Positions 24,343 to 37,215 of a stretch of 64,000 bases of DNA are shown piece by piece. Where the stretch lies: NCBI RefSeq assembly GCF_018143015.1, contig NC_054751.1, forward strand, positions 30,457,783-30,521,782. Direction: 5' to 3'. The stretch is from Lytechinus variegatus. Its lineage: Eukaryota; Echinodermata; Echinoidea; Temnopleuroida; Toxopneustidae. Position 1 is the stretch's first letter; every line of letters begins with the position of its first letter. The position numbers and the translations under genes were made by a program. The notes under the pieces were generated by a model. The model saw only the letters and a list, made by a program, of their open reading frames with translations. It made no database searches and had not been told where the DNA came from.

Positions 24343-25197
24343 TTTCCGGACAGTCCTATTAATATTTATATTTAGGTAGATGAAATAGATATTTATACGT
24401 CCATGTGAACATGTATGTCAGTTGTGAAAGTCTGTCTTTGCGCAGTGTTTTTTGTGTGATGTATTCTTGCACTCATCATTACGCATTGCATATGAGAAAT
24501 ATGTGGTATTGATACCCAACTGCCAGTACTAATGTAAAACTTTTTTCTTACGTGTGAGTATCAATATTAGTGTATTTAAAGTGGTTATTAGTGGTGGTCT
24601 ATTCCTTGTAAGGGAGTTCTAACCCCAAAATATGTTTATTCTGAATGAATGAAGAAGCACATGTTGAAATTATTGGATTAGATGAAAAGGATGAAAGAAA
24701 TCATATTTAGAAATTGCATTGTTTGAAAAATATGGTGTCAAGATGGGCAGGGCTGTCAACATATTAGGTAACTATTAAGAACTATTAAACTGCATATATA
24801 CAATATATGTATATTGCCAAAATTTTCTCTTTTATAAGTTTTAAGAATGAGCTTTTGTCTGCCAACTTGGTAAAATGTGACGTCATAACTTGCCCCTAGA
24901 ATAACAATGATTGTAAGTAGAAATAGTGGATATTAAAAAACCATCTGGTTTGGTAGATCGTACATATGCCATCTGGTCCTGGGTATCTGTGGCATATGCC
25001 ACAACGGGTTATGACACTATATGAAACTGTGGCCAGTAGAAAAATTATGTATTTCTTGCCATACTGCTATAGAACCTTATAAATGTTACACTAGAATCAT
25101 TCTGCTGCAATTGACATCAGAAATAACTTTTCAATTTTATACTTTTCAATTTTCAATTTTTGTTTTACCATTGTGAGTTATTCTCTTTACTCTGAAC
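24343..25197. other. NAGK 3' flank, no second gene
   Basis: Presumed 3' UTR and intergenic sequence. I see an ATTAAA near 24785 but no AATAAA that I trust as the NAGK polyadenylation signal. Nothing coding on either strand. Confidence 0.4.
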
Positions 25198-25968
25198 TAG
25201 GCCCGTTTTGGGTACACGTGTACACGCGTACACGCATGGTCAAGTCAGTGCACGTGTAATAAATTCCATCACCTCGTACACGGTAACATCTGCATAAAGC
25301 TTGCATGGGATTACAAAGTCAGTGAACAAGCTCACAGCCTCACATTAAATCTTGGTTCTTAGACACTGCACATGTTTTTATTACTAATATGTCAATAAAT
25401 TTCAAGTAATCTAGAGTCAGTTCACTTCCAAAATCGCCGATTTCATTCCACATTCATTCTGGAGACTCAAGTTTTTGTACCACGAAATGGGTCTGCTCAG
25501 GTCTCGAAAGCTCGAAAGCGTTGCTCAATCACACTCAGAGCCAATTTGAGAATCACCAATTGCGACAGCGATCATTGCTACTACTTACGTGTTATAGGCT
25601 CGTACGCATGTGCTACAAGCCTACAAACAAACGCTCCTCAAATTGGCACAAAAATTGAAAATCAATCGATAACTTCAGTTACACTTAATTCTGCAGCGAT
25701 CTGTGCATGCATGTACGGTACAGTATACGAAATGCGCATCCAACGAGCGTCGGCGCTAGCTAGGGCCCTGCACTGATTTTTTTTTGCATTCTTTATTAAT
25801 TCAATGCGCTGCTAAGCTGAGTAAACTTTTAATGACATGTTGATGCGGGACTGTGTCGACATGAAAACATAACTCGCTCTCACAGTGTTTACAACGTGTA
25901 CACGTGTACACGACCGAAAAACATGCCGTGTACACGTGCATCAAAAATGGACTTTCAAAACGGGCCTA
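25198..25968. mobile_element. hAT-like MITE with ACGTGTACACG palindromes at both ends
   Basis: Exact 8-bp direct repeat CTCTGAAC on both sides (25190-25197 and 25969-25976). Terminal inverted repeats TAGGCCCGTTTTG. Just inside both ends lie clusters of GTGTACACG/CACGTG words. The 8-bp duplication fits hAT, but the TIR start is not the usual CAG. The core (about 25330-25850) is non-coding. Confidence 0.85.
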
Positions 25969-26379
25969 CTCTGAACTTTAACAGTCGACAGTGTATGTAG
26001 TAGTGAACTGTAGATTAGAGTCCATGGAAATATTGCTTTAGGCTTGATGCAAATCCTTTGCAATAAAACTCATGGGGAGATAGAGAGACTCTCACCAGGG
26101 GTGGCAAAAGAGGGGCGGGGCTGGGTGGCATTTCTGGCCCAACCCCCCCCCACACACACAAAAAAAAAAGTTGAGAAGAGGAAAAAGAAAGAAAAAAATA
26201 TTTTGGAGAGAAAATGGCATATTGGTTGTTGTTTTTTTGCCACACAATTTGCATGCAAAACGGTTATCTCAATTGTATCCCACTTGCAGCTCTTAACAGT
26301 GTTGTAGGAACTTTTGTTGGAATGCCCAGGGAGTGGAGAAGGTGCATACAATGTATGCGGGCATGCAAGGATCCGATGA

Positions 26380-26475
26380 CCGGGTAATAATATGTCTGTA
26401 AAGTGCTTAGAGACGTTCCGATGTATTACAGTGTAAGCGCTATATAAATGCAGAATATTATCATTATTATTATAT
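26380..26475 (+). mobile_element. SINE 3' end
   Basis: AAAGTGCTTAGAGACG followed by GTAAGCGCTATATAAATGCA and an ATTATT tail is the kind of 3' end shared by many animal SINEs. The 5' tRNA part is not evident upstream. Confidence 0.45.
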
Positions 26476-27640
26476 CAACATACAAAAGAATAATATTGTC
26501 AGTTATCATGAACCATGAATGCATTTTATGTTGGTGGGGCAGCTGTATGATGTCACAAACAAAAAGAAAATTAAGTTCAAATAACTCTCTCAATCTTTAA
26601 TGGATCTTCATTCCTCAAACCTTCAATAGTTTTACCACTTTTTCTCATATTTTTGCAACAAATCTTTCTTCAGGTGAAGAATGAAGGGTGAAATTCCCTT
26701 TAAATTGTTTTGACTGTAGACATAAAATCAGGACTGTTTTTCATTCTCACTTGCATGTTGCAAAGCTCTAATATTCTAGATGTTGGGACAATACTGTATA
26801 CTATTAACTACCTACAAGCTTCAAGCTGATTTTCAAATAATGCAAATGGATTCATATACATCTGATACCCAGTTTTCACCCTTGATTATTGTATTAATGA
26901 AGTTACATATCTTGTGTAAACAAGTTCGAGGAAGGAATAAATCGGGGGCCTTGGAACCCTCCCCCCCACAAACTTTTATCAATATTTCCCCCCCCCCCCT
27001 TTCAAAACCATTTTGTGGCCCCTGGTTATCATAAATTAAGGCTAAAAAAAAAGAAATGGGGCTACATGTATCCAGATGTAATTTGTATGGATCATTCCAT
27101 ATTATTTATAATTAAGGAAATGTGTTGAATTGAATTCAAGACATTCCCAATTTCTAGTGATTTATTTTTTATCATAGGTAAATATATATTTTTGTAATTT
27201 TCATGATATGTATATCATTGCCACTTGAAACTATTGATTTGAATGAGTTTTTTTATATTTTCATTTGTTGTGAGCAACCAGCAAATATATTTGTGAAATA
27301 TAACAACGCAAAACCTGTACAATTTTATTGTTTCTATTTTTTTTTGTTAACATTTTATGTTATAGTATAAGGGTATGTTTTAAAGAGAATCAAACTTTGG
27401 TAATAATTATTGATTTTTGCAGAAGGAGAAAAAAAGAATAGTGAAATTTTGAAAGAAATAGGACAAAAATTGTAATAGCTTTTCAGAAATTCAATAAAAA
27501 AAAGGAGAAAACAAAGTAAGAAGTGCGAAAATGAGTGGGAGGGAGCCCGCAATTAAAGCTGCTTTCCTTAAACCTAGCGTGTGGGTCCTCTTAGTCATAT
27601 CGGGTCGAAGCGGCCACGCTTGATCTCCACATCCCGTATT
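26476..27640. other. Repeat-poor intergenic stretch
   Basis: No gene. It has C runs at about 26957-26998 from an eroded element and a TTAA-type MITE end near 26690 (GTGAAATTCCCTTTAA). Confidence 0.4.
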
Positions 27641-27843
27641 CAGAGCTGCCAAGTAGTAGTGATTTTCAGTATTTAGTACTGAAAAATGAGAAGAATACTG
27701 ATAGTTTCATGTAAAATACTGATTTCTTAAGTTTCAGCTTTACACATCCTATGGTATTCTTTGAAAATACTGATTTCCTCACAGAAATACTGATTTTCAG
27801 CTTTAAAGATACTGAAATGTTCTCTTTCTGGTTGGCAGCTCTG
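27641..27843. mobile_element. Short MITE, CAGAGCTGCCAAG ends, 6-bp duplication
   Basis: Ends CAGAGCTGCCAAG (left) and TTGGCAGCTCTG (right), flanked by CGTATT on both sides (27635-27640 and 27844-27849). The internal phrase AATACTGATTTTC recurs. It shares its ends and duplication length with the element at 51938-52363. Confidence 0.8.
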
Positions 27844-28079
27844 CGTATTGGCTGCACAAAAAAGGAGAAAAACGGAAAAGAAGGAGAGAAGGAACTGGAT
27901 CCATCTATGCATAGTCTGCAGCCACAGACCCTGATTGAAACTGTGATCAACAACTGTGTCTCCACGCCAAGACTAGCACATACAAAACTTGCTGTGGGCC
28001 TTCATGACACAAGGCATGAGTAGGCTGCACATTAAGACCCTTGACTCAATCAAGTGAAGGGTTTGCGCAGAAAGAGTTG

Positions 28080-28281
28080 TTTTAGTATAGTAGTGGTGGA
28101 CACACTAGATAGAGGAGTGGTGGAGAGAATCGTAGTATATTTGTGGTGGAGAAAGTCATTGTAGTATATAGGCCTATAGTAGAGATGGAGAAACTCTTGG
28201 TATATACTATAAGAGTGGTAGAGAGTCGTATGATATAGCATGGTAGGGAGAGTATAGTTGTAGCTTATAGTAGGTGTGAGT
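28080..28281. repeat. Degenerate minisatellite split by a hAT-like insertion
   Basis: Irregular 30-45 bp units with GTGGTGGAGAGAATCGTAGTA. The same phrase continues at 29149-29250 (TGGTAGAGAGAATCGTAGG), beyond the inserted element at 28282-29148. Confidence 0.6.
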
Positions 28282-28383
28282 CAGGGGCGTCGATCCATTT
28301 TTCAGATTGGGGGGGCAAAATCATTAACGTTCGAAAGGCGCTGGATCGTACAAAACACCCACATATACACACACACACACATG

Positions 28384-28415
<32 letters not shown>

Positions 28416-29148
28416 GATAGATAGATATGACTCATGAGACACAGACACGTATCTCACCAACAAATTAATGCGAGCGCGAAGCGCGAGCTGATTTTTTTTT
28501 TTAGTATACTGGCAGGGAAAGCGTGCCTGTTTAGAACTGTTTGTAATAACTCATGAGGAGGATACATATCTCACTACACAGATAGTACGAGTACCGAGAG
28601 TGAGCTAAAATTTCTTTATATTCTGACCTGAAAGCTTGATATTCTAAGCATTTTTGGTACCAATGATTAAGATTGGTATCTAAAACAAGAATAGATGCGA
28701 GCGCGAAGCGCGAGCTGAAAATTTTGATTTTTAGATTTGAAAAGAATGACAGTTTAATGGACATTTTTGATAAAGAACAAGATATATATCCAAGAAAAGA
28801 TGAATGCAAATCAAAGCAGGAGTTCTTATGAGGCTTTAAAGTGAAAACGGGACATTTGCATTCACCTATTTAATCATGAGAAGTATGGGTTTTTGCTACA
28901 GAAATGATGCGAGCGCGAAGCGCGAGCTGAAAATTTTTATTATCCAATCAGAAAAGCGGGCATTTTGAGCACGATTTTAAATAAAGAATGAGTTGTGTAT
29001 CTCATTTTCGCCGCTTGCTGAACCTTACAATCTTGTTTTTTTTGCCATATCCGGAATTATTGGGGGGGCGAAATGATATGTTTGCCCCCCCAATATTTTC
29101 ATTGGTGGGGCGATCGCCCCCCCTGCCCCCCCAGGATCGACGCCTCTG
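28282..29148. mobile_element. Non-autonomous hAT element carrying three hairpin words
   Basis: 8-bp duplication GTGTGAGT on both sides (28274-28281 and 29149-29156). TIR CAGGGGCGTCGATCC with one mismatch at the right. CAG-type ends and 8-bp duplication are hAT hallmarks. Inside, GCGAGCGCGAAGCGCGAGC occurs at 28470, 28697 and 28909 in units of about 210-230 bp, and a TA/GT microsatellite lies at 28370-28431. Non-coding. Confidence 0.88.
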
Positions 29149-29250
29149 GTGTGAGTCCTAGCTGTAACACTTCTTGTAGAGAGAGTGTCACAGTTTAGTG
29201 GTGGGTGAGTCGTAATGTAATAGTAATGGTAGAGAGAATCGTAGGATTTT

Positions 29251-30232
29251 CCAAAAGGGGGGCACATTTTCCCGAGGAAGATTTGACAAGCAAAAAAAAG
29301 GTAGAGGGATGTAGAAAAAAAGGAGAGCCAGCCAACTCAATTGATACTCAAGGTATGTTTTTTTTTAATTCCCATGTGGAGGTATATGTGTTACAGTCAG
29401 ACCGTCCCTATAGTTTCACTCCTTAACTCAGCCATACTTTCAGCACAACACATTCTAATTGGGTCATGCAATAAATGCTTTATTTTGATTTATTTTTATC
29501 TTTTGTTATATGGCAAAATTTACATTATTTCCATTATTCGTAACACTCAATTATCTATCGTTCTCATTTCAGATTTCTTTCACTGAATTATTTCCCTCTT
29601 TCCTTTGGTTTTCCATTTCTCTCCTCGTTTTATTTTCATTTCCTTTAATGAATAAAATTAATATCATTATTGTGATTATTATTATTACTTATTATTGCTA
29701 TTTATTATTATTGTCCCTTTTCTTATTATCAGTGGGGTAACATCCGGGGGCAGCTATAGTCTGCCATTGAGCCTGCATGGATGATATTACCAGGAAAAGT
29801 GAAATGAGAAAAGAGAAAGGGGGAGGGTATGAAAGGGAAAGAGAAAAAAAAGTTAACAATACCAAAACCTTATCTAGTACAGGATCGATCGCTTCAAACT
29901 TATTTTTGGCATTTAGTTCGGATTACCATATGGGAGAGACTGCATTAAGCCTTGTAAAAGTTGCTTCATGGTCGCGCATGGTATTCACTCGTTAATGGAA
30001 CTGCCCCCTCCCCCCTGAGCTCCCCGCGGGGAAGGGATACAAATTTTGTTTTGCTTGCCAGTGTCGCGGGAGGGTGCATCTGTAGTCTACAAACGTAGAC
30101 CCGCATCTGCAGCGTGTGTACTAGCTGTATCTGCATGTATATAATAGACAGCTATAGTCCAGGGGCTATAGTCTACACTGGCTGCAGAAATTGGCTCGCT
30201 TGCTTTGCTCGCCCTTTCAGGATGGTTTGCGC
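29251..30232. other. Intergenic, with a fragment of the CCCGGGGG family
   Basis: 29968-30012 holds one end of the CCCGGGGG MITE (TGGTCGCGCATGGTATTCAC then a C run). An ATT/TATT-rich stretch lies near 29660-29720. No gene. Confidence 0.5.
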
Positions 30233-30777
30233 CCCGGGGGGGGCACTCGACCAAAAAAGTGGTGGGGGTGTGCCGCGGGCGAGACAAAAAACGGGGGCCT
30301 CGGAGCGGGCTAATTGTAAAAAGGAGGGTCCTCGGAACGGGCTTCGGAACTACAAATGTTTGTGAAAACGGGGGTCCTTGGAACGAGTCGCCTGCATGTG
30401 AATGCGCAATTGCATCCCCATGGAACGGGCATACGTGCATACAGCTAGCACGGCGGCACGGGCGCCGGGTGCGCTAGCGCTAGCACATAGGCAATGGTCG
30501 GACATCGCTCAGCGGCCGCTTTTCACCAAAATTGCGGCTCATTGTAGCAGATCAATGCGACCGGAACGGCGTAACGGAAAATATGCGAAGCTTTGGAGCG
30601 GATTTCTTTCTTCGCTTTTCACGATAAGAAGAAAATGCTATGCCTTGGAGCGGCTTTCTCTGTTCTTTTTCTCAATAAGACAAAAATGCTATGCCTTGGA
30701 ACGGAAATTTGAGTGTAAAAATGGGGGTCCCCTCCGCGGCACATACCCACTATGCATTATATACTGAGTGCCCCCCC
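30233..30777. mobile_element. GGGGGGGGCACTC-ended element between 18-bp direct repeats
   Basis: Both sides carry the exact 18-bp word TTTCAGGATGGTTTGCGC (30215-30232 and 30778-30795). Ends are GGGGGGGGCACTC on the left and GAGTGCCCCCCC on the right, with GTGTGCCGCGG near the left and CCGCGGCACA near the right. Internal imperfect repeats contain AAAATGCTATGCCTTGGA. Non-coding despite being open in several frames. Confidence 0.65.
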
Positions 30778-31987
30778 TTTCAGGATGGTTTGCGCGCACC
30801 TCACGAGCCATTCAAAGATTGCATAGCAGACTAGTGCACCTGTATGCAGCCTAATTATATTTGCCAGCGCCATTCTAGAAGTTAGAACAGCTAGCGGCTC
30901 CGCGGGTACCGGGTAGTAAGCGCCGGCCCCCGCACCAGCATTGTTTTTTTATTTTCTCTCTCGCTTGCTATATTCTGATGTATAAATTATACAGACCTTT
31001 TAGTATAATACATAATGTCTGAAGTAGTAGGCTATATAGATTCTCTCATGTACCTTGACTGCTTGTAAACGGTATACCCTTTTAAAGAGGGGCCGCAGAA
31101 GCGGCCGGGGGAGGGGCCGCGGCTGAGGGCGGCTTCAGCCCCCTCCCTCACTACAAAAATGTAAAATTGACCATATGATCGTGTTTTTTTTTTGCATAGT
31201 GAGCCCCCCCCCCCACTTTGAAAATCGTTCTGCGCGGCCCTGCTAAACACATAGCTTTTGAAATCCATGGATTGCCCCCCCCCCCCCCCGGCATCAAACT
31301 CTTTGCATGCGTGCATGCAAGGCTAGTATAGCAAGCTCCAGCTCCACGTTGGTTTTCCCACTGAACTGGAAAGCCGTGCGGCAACGAAGAGCATCGGGCT
31401 CCACGCCAGTGGCCTTTAGCTAGGATTTTTTTCCTGGGGGAGGCTTGCTTTCTCGGGGGGCGGGGGCACCATTTTTCCGGTGTGTGTGTATGTGTCACAA
31501 GGGCGGATCCGACTTTTGCCAATAGGGACGGGGCCCAAAATTATCACCTTTAAATTTTCCCCAATCAGTCACTTCTTAGTTTTATTCTTATAGAACAACA
31601 TAAACATGAAATAATCTCATAAGCCTTATATTTTTTTTTCACTTTCAGGTATTTTGTCCTGAAAATTTAATATTCTAAGCAATGTCATGTGTGAGCCTGA
31701 ACAAGATAGATGGTTACTGCGAACGCCAAGCGCGAGCAGAAATTTTTATTCAAGCATTATCGAAAAGGGACCTGTTTACACGAAGACGGTATATATTTCA
31801 ATAATGCGAGCGCGAAGCACAAGCAATTTTTTTTGACATTCCAACCTAAAATTGGTCATTCTAAGCACTTTTTGTATTCATAAATGGGATATGTATGTAA
31901 CTAACCAATTGATGCGAGAGAGGAAGAAAATTAAGATTTTAGACCTAAAAGCGGGACACTCTTTTCATATTTTGTAAATCTTATAAA

Positions 31988-33330
31988 GTTAATTTAATCC
32001 TGGGCCGTCTTTTATTTATAATCTATATAAATGACATTCAGAACTCCTCTGAAATATTATCTTATGTCCTTTTTGCAGATGATTCAAATGTACTCTACTC
32101 TCATCCTAACCCCGATATTTTAATTAATGTATTGAACACTGAACTGGATAAATTGGTACAATGGATTAGGGCTAATAAATTGTCAATTAATGTTCAAAAA
32201 ACGAAATGCATGCTTTTTAGCAATTTTTTAGAACAATTGCCATTTAATATCAAATTAGACAATGTAGAAATTGAAGTTGTTACTACAACAAAATTTTTAG
32301 GCCTCATAATAGACAACAAATTATCTTGGAAATCGCATATTGACTCTATGTGTCGTACAATTTCACGCAATATTGGTGTTATCAACAAAGTTAAGTTTTT
32401 TCTTCCAACTTCCTCCCTAAAAATGCTTTATTCAACATTAATTTTACCATATCTAAATTATGGAGCAATTGTTTGGGGAAACACACACTCAACCTACCTT
32501 TAGATAGAATATTTACAAAAGAAGGCATTGCGTGTTATTTTCAACTTGTCCTGGAGATCTCACACAGATGAGTTGTTTTTAAACAATAACATTCTAAAAA
32601 TACAAACACTGTACCAATATAATTTAGGTCAACTCATGTATCAGTTAAACAATAATATGTTACCACCCATGTTTAATTCTTCATTTAACAAAAACAAAAC
32701 CCTTCACAAATATCCCACACGTCAATCCGATGAATTTCATTTACCTCTACCCCAGACCATCCTTGCAAAATCAATTTTTACTTTTGAAGGCCCTAGACTC
32801 TGGGGAACTATTAATAGTAACATCAAAGAATCTCCAAGCCTTAATATAAGTTCAAAAAAATTCTTCAAGATAACCATAGAATTTAACTCTTCATCACTCA
32901 AACTCTTGTATTTTTTTAATCAAACATGTTTATCATGTCACGTACACTTTTACATCTCTTTCGTTTCCCTGTTGATCGGCGAGGTCCGTCTGTGAGTGCT
33001 GGGGCTGGATTCTGGAGACCTTTAATCTCTCTTTTTCTTATTTCCTTTTCTAATTTTATTTCCCATTTTTCCTTTTAATTCAACTGGTTGTGCTCAAGTT
33101 ATTTTATTTTTATATGCTAAACAACTGCAAGAATATTTATTAGGAGGCTGCACCCTACAAGCTCCGCTTTTTAGCAGCCTCCTCCATTTCCAACCTGATT
33201 TGTAATAATCTTGAATATAATCTTCTGTACAGGGAATATTTGAAATATGTTTTGTTATTTATATATGTCAACATGTACAGAAGAAACTGTAATTGTTGAA
33301 AACGGAAATAAACGAATGAAATGAAATGAA
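31988..33330 (+). mobile_element. 5'-truncated LINE (non-LTR retrotransposon) fragment
   Basis: It opens inside the reverse transcriptase at LLFIIYINDI and shows the catalytic FADDSN near 32078. Then follow QWIRANKLSINVQKTKCM, KFLGLIIDNKLSWKSHI and LYSTLILPYLNYGAIVWG, the usual C-terminal order of CR1/Jockey-like LINEs. A stop codon at 32502 breaks the frame shortly before QKKALRVIFNLS. The downstream frame (to 32995) covers the C-terminal tail. The 3' end is a TGAAA repeat at about 33310-33330. Both flanks are hairpin-array sequence, so it inserted into an existing array unit. Confidence 0.85.
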
Positions 33331-34358
33331 ATTTGGATATCATTAATAGTGCGATCGTGAAGCGTGAGCAGACAATAATTGATATTCTGATGTGAAATTG
33401 GATAATTCAAGTACATTTTTAATAAAGAACATGCAGCTAGCTATTGCGCATGTTTTAGATTTAGACCTAGAATAAAATCTGGACATTCTGAATACATTTG
33501 TTTAATGGAACATTAAGGAACACACATAGAAAGGGGCGGATCCAGCCTTCGCCAATAGAGGGGGGGGGGCGGAATTTTTTCCAGCCATAATTGCCCCGAT
33601 CGGCCGCTCGAACTGATTCTTGTTTGTTTCTTTGGAAGGGGTAGTCCTAATAGGTACTTCTTAGCTTTGATTCTTATACATAAACATAAATATATAATAT
33701 CATAATCCTTATTACTACATTGCGAGCGCGAAGCGCGAGCAATTTTTTTAAAAATTTTATATTTTTTCCTAAAATGTGAACATTCTAGGCAATGTTTATG
33801 CAGCTAAATAATTACGCAAGCAGAAATTGTTTATATACGTTTTGGTCTGATCGAAAAGTTAGGCCTACCTAGCTACTGCTTGCAGTTAGCCATGAAGACG
33901 TTACAAATATTTATAAAATCAAATAATGCGAGCGCCAGGTGCGAGCTGAATTTTTTTTTGACAATTTTTCCTAAAGAATGGAAATTCTAAGCACTTTTTG
34001 TAACTTTAACAGATTAGGTATATAACTCAACAATTGATGCGAGCGCGAAGCGCGAGAGGAAAATTTCGAAATTTTAACCTAGAAACGAGACACTCTATTC
34101 ATGATTTGTAAATCATGAAAAGGATGAATAATCCGCGCTTATTTTGCTTATTTCTAACCAATTACACAATTTCTTCAAGAATCCTTTGGCACATATTTTT
34201 TTTCATACAAACGGACACTTGGGTGGTCATTATATTAGATTCTGTAAAAAGTCATTTTGAGATCGTTACCAATACTGGAATTTATCTTTAAGAGTGAGCA
34301 GAATTTTTTTATATATACGTTTTGAACTGATCGAAAAGGTAGACCCTATACCTCTTAA

Positions 34359-34931
34359 AGGAAACCAAAACCCAAGAAGAGAAGCAATCTTATTGGAAAG
34401 AGTAAAATAAGAGGAACAATTTAAAAAAAAAGTTTCATCAAAATTGGAGATGAAATAAGCAAGTTATGGATGATTAAAAATTCTTGTTGTACTTTCTATG
34501 TGGATCCTCAAATTGGCAAACGTGCTTTAAAATGGCTGAATTTGTGGACAACTCTCCATTTGTTTTGTACACATATTTTCAGATTTTCCCCTTTATTTTA
34601 CATATTTCACATTATCACCTCCTGACCTTAACATATATGGTGTGGATTATATTTTCCCATGACATATGTTGTGCTCAGAAGGAGGCAATAAGCAATTTGA
34701 AAGATAATGAGGAAAATCTGAAAATTTGTGTACAAAACAAATGGAGAGTTGTCCACAAAATCAGCCATTTTGAAGCACGTTTGAGGATCCACAGAGAAAG
34801 TACAACAAGACTTTTCAATCGTCCATAACTTTCTTCTTTCCTAACCAATTTTGATGAAACTCTTTTTGAACTGTTCCTCTCATTTTACTCTTTCCAATAA
34901 GATTGCTTCTCTTCTTGGATTTTGGTTTCCT
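34359..34931. mobile_element. TTAA-flanked near-perfect foldback
   Basis: TTAA at 34355-34358 and 34932-34935. Arms of about 270 bp match closely along their length, starting AGGAAACCAAAACCCAAGAA. The open frame inside is only arm sequence and is not a gene. It sits between two array units. Confidence 0.85.
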
Positions 34932-35489
34932 TTAAGGACTGCTTGCATTTAGCAATGGAGATGTAAATATTTCAACAATCAAATAATGCGAGCGCGAAGC
35001 GCGAGCTGATTTTTTTTTTACATTTCTACATAAAGAATGGAAAATTTTAATCAATATTTGTAATCGTGAACAGGATAGCTATATAGCTAAACAATTGATG
35101 CGAGCGCGAAGCGCGAGCGGAAAAAATCGAGATTTAGACATAAAAACGGGTCACTATTCATGTTTTGTAAATCCTGAAAAGGATGAGTAATAGCTCTCTT
35201 TCTACATTAATAATGCAAGCACAAAGCGCGAGCACATGCGCCTGCGTGTTTCAGATTTAATCCTAGAATCTAGGCATTCTAAACACATCTTTTATCATGA
35301 AAATCACATCGAGCGCGAAGCGCGACCTTAAAATATTTGATATTTCGATCTAAAAAGGGCCAATTTCAGCTATATATTTCAAGCACTTTGTAGGAAAATT
35401 GTGAGGTGAATGGATCGGACTTAATATACAGAGCTGATATTTTCATTATTATTATTTTGAGTTTTGACAAAATAGCCCGGGACGCGGTC

Positions 35490-35766
35490 CACTAGCGTAC
35501 CTACGGGAGGGGGGGGGGGAAACGTTCACTGACGAGCCACAACCTGCATGTAAAGGACGTATCCCTGCCCCCCCCCCCCCTGACGAGCTTGAAAGACCTT
35601 TTTTGCCCTCCCCCCCCCTGACGAGCTTGAAGACCTTTATTGCCCTCACCCCCTGACGAGCTTGAAGATCTTCAATTTTTTTCTGGTACGAAATCCTTTA
35701 TTTGTGATTGAAGACCTTTTTTCGGACGTTTTTGCCCCCCTGTGGAAAATCCTAGGTACGCCACTG
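35490..35766. mobile_element. hAT-like remnant with internal 45-50 bp repeats
   Basis: Left CACTAGCGTACCTACGGG, right complement CAGTGGCGTACCTAGG; the latter is a common hAT-type end. Inside, CCCTGACGAGCTTGAA recurs three times with GACCTTT and TTGCCCTC. No matching flanking duplication found. Confidence 0.5.
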
Positions 35767-36667
35767 GGGACATCCTTAGGACATGTCATCAGATGAAAAT
35801 GATGACTGTCTTTCTATTCCTCTTGCTAATTAAGCGCGAAATAAAACAAAATGGACAATTTAATTATTAAATTGATATCTCGGTGCATAATGAGGTCACC
35901 GAATTAATGCGAGTGCAAATAGGGAGCCGAATTTTTTTGATAAACTATCATTAAAAGGGGATTTTCGGTAGTTTATTGTGTAATCAATATTGAAGCATAA
36001 TATAGTACATAACTCGCGCCAATCAAAATGCGAGCGTGTAGCGAAAGCTGATACGTTTTGACAATCAGGCATGAAAGTAAAGTAAAGTACCTGATAAATC
36101 AAAATTTGCGAGCGTGCCGAGCGAGCAGAAAATGTTAATATTCTGACCATAGATTAACTGACATTTTTTACAGAGCACTTCATAAAAATCAATTTGTAAA
36201 TCACACGAAATAATGAAAGTAGTGCATGTTTTGTATATTGTTGACATCCAAACTTGATATTAAGCTCCATATTGAACAAGTTATGTAAATCACCTAACAG
36301 TCAATGCGAGTGCGAAGCGCGAGCGAAAATTTTTTATATAGGCCTAATGAAAGATTATTTTCATTTTCCAAGCCTTCCCTTCATTTTAGGTTTTTTTAAT
36401 TTCAATCTTCTTCCTCCTCTTCTTTTTTCTCCTCTCTTTCCTTTTTTTCTTTCTTTCCTTTTTTATTTTTCTTGCTCCTCCAATGGGGGGGGGGGCCCTC
36501 GCCCCCCCCTGGATCCGCCTATGCACGTAGACAATAAGAACTTGGCAAATCAAACAATGTGACCACGCAGTGTGAGCTTAAATATGTAGACCATAAAACA
36601 GACATTTTACAGCTAGAGCACTTCAAATTGTAAATGAAAAAAAATAATGAAAGCTCGATGTCCGAGC

Positions 36668-37215
36668 CCCGGGGGGGCCACTTACATTGACGAGTGGATA
36701 CCATGCGCGACCAAAAAAACACGTAAAAAGGATGTCCTTTTCACGATAGGGCACGTTACGTACGTAACGTGATAAGGGTGTCAAAAACACAAAAATAATG
36801 AAAAAAGGGTATCTATTTCGCTAGGAAAATTACGTGTTTAGGGTCGAATTTGCGGGGATGATAAAACAAAATTAAAATGTTTTATAAAGGATGTCCTTTT
36901 TGCCCCATAACACTACGTGTTTAGAGTCCTATTTGCGCGAAGTGTAGAAGGTGGGGTCGCACTAAACCAAAGTAAGGTAAAGCCGATCGACGACCGGAGG
37001 ACCCGTAACAATAAAACATTCCTGTACTTGTTTAGGGGTTCATTTCAGGGAAGAGTATCGTTTTGTTTTTCAATACTTGTTAAGGGTAAGGTTTCACACG
37101 CCAGTACTTGTTATGGGGTACATTTTCAGAATATGGAAATTACGTGTTTAGGGTGCTTTTCGAGACCCCATGGTCGCGCATGGTATCCACTCGTGAATGG
37201 AAGTGGCCCCCCGGG
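36668..37215. mobile_element. CCCGGGGG-ended MITE, copy C
   Basis: 8-bp duplication GTCCGAGC on both sides (36660-36667 and 37216-37223). Ends CCCGGGGGGGCCACTTACAT and the complementary right end. 548 bp, full length, non-coding. It lies in the hairpin array. Confidence 0.9.

Larger units (their letters stand above)
33531..36523. mobile_element. Possible long hAT element enclosing part of the array
   Basis: Ends GGGGCGGATCCAG on the left and CTGGATCCGCC on the right. Flanks CACATAGA (33523-33530) and CACGTAGA (36524-36531) differ by one base, as an old 8-bp duplication would. It holds many hairpin-word units, so it may be an expanded relative of 28282-29148. The link is tentative. Confidence 0.45.

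Noticed and set aside
34484-34828. Open frame of 114 residues on the plus strand
   Set aside because: It lies across the two arms of a TTAA foldback and reflects inverted repeat sequence.
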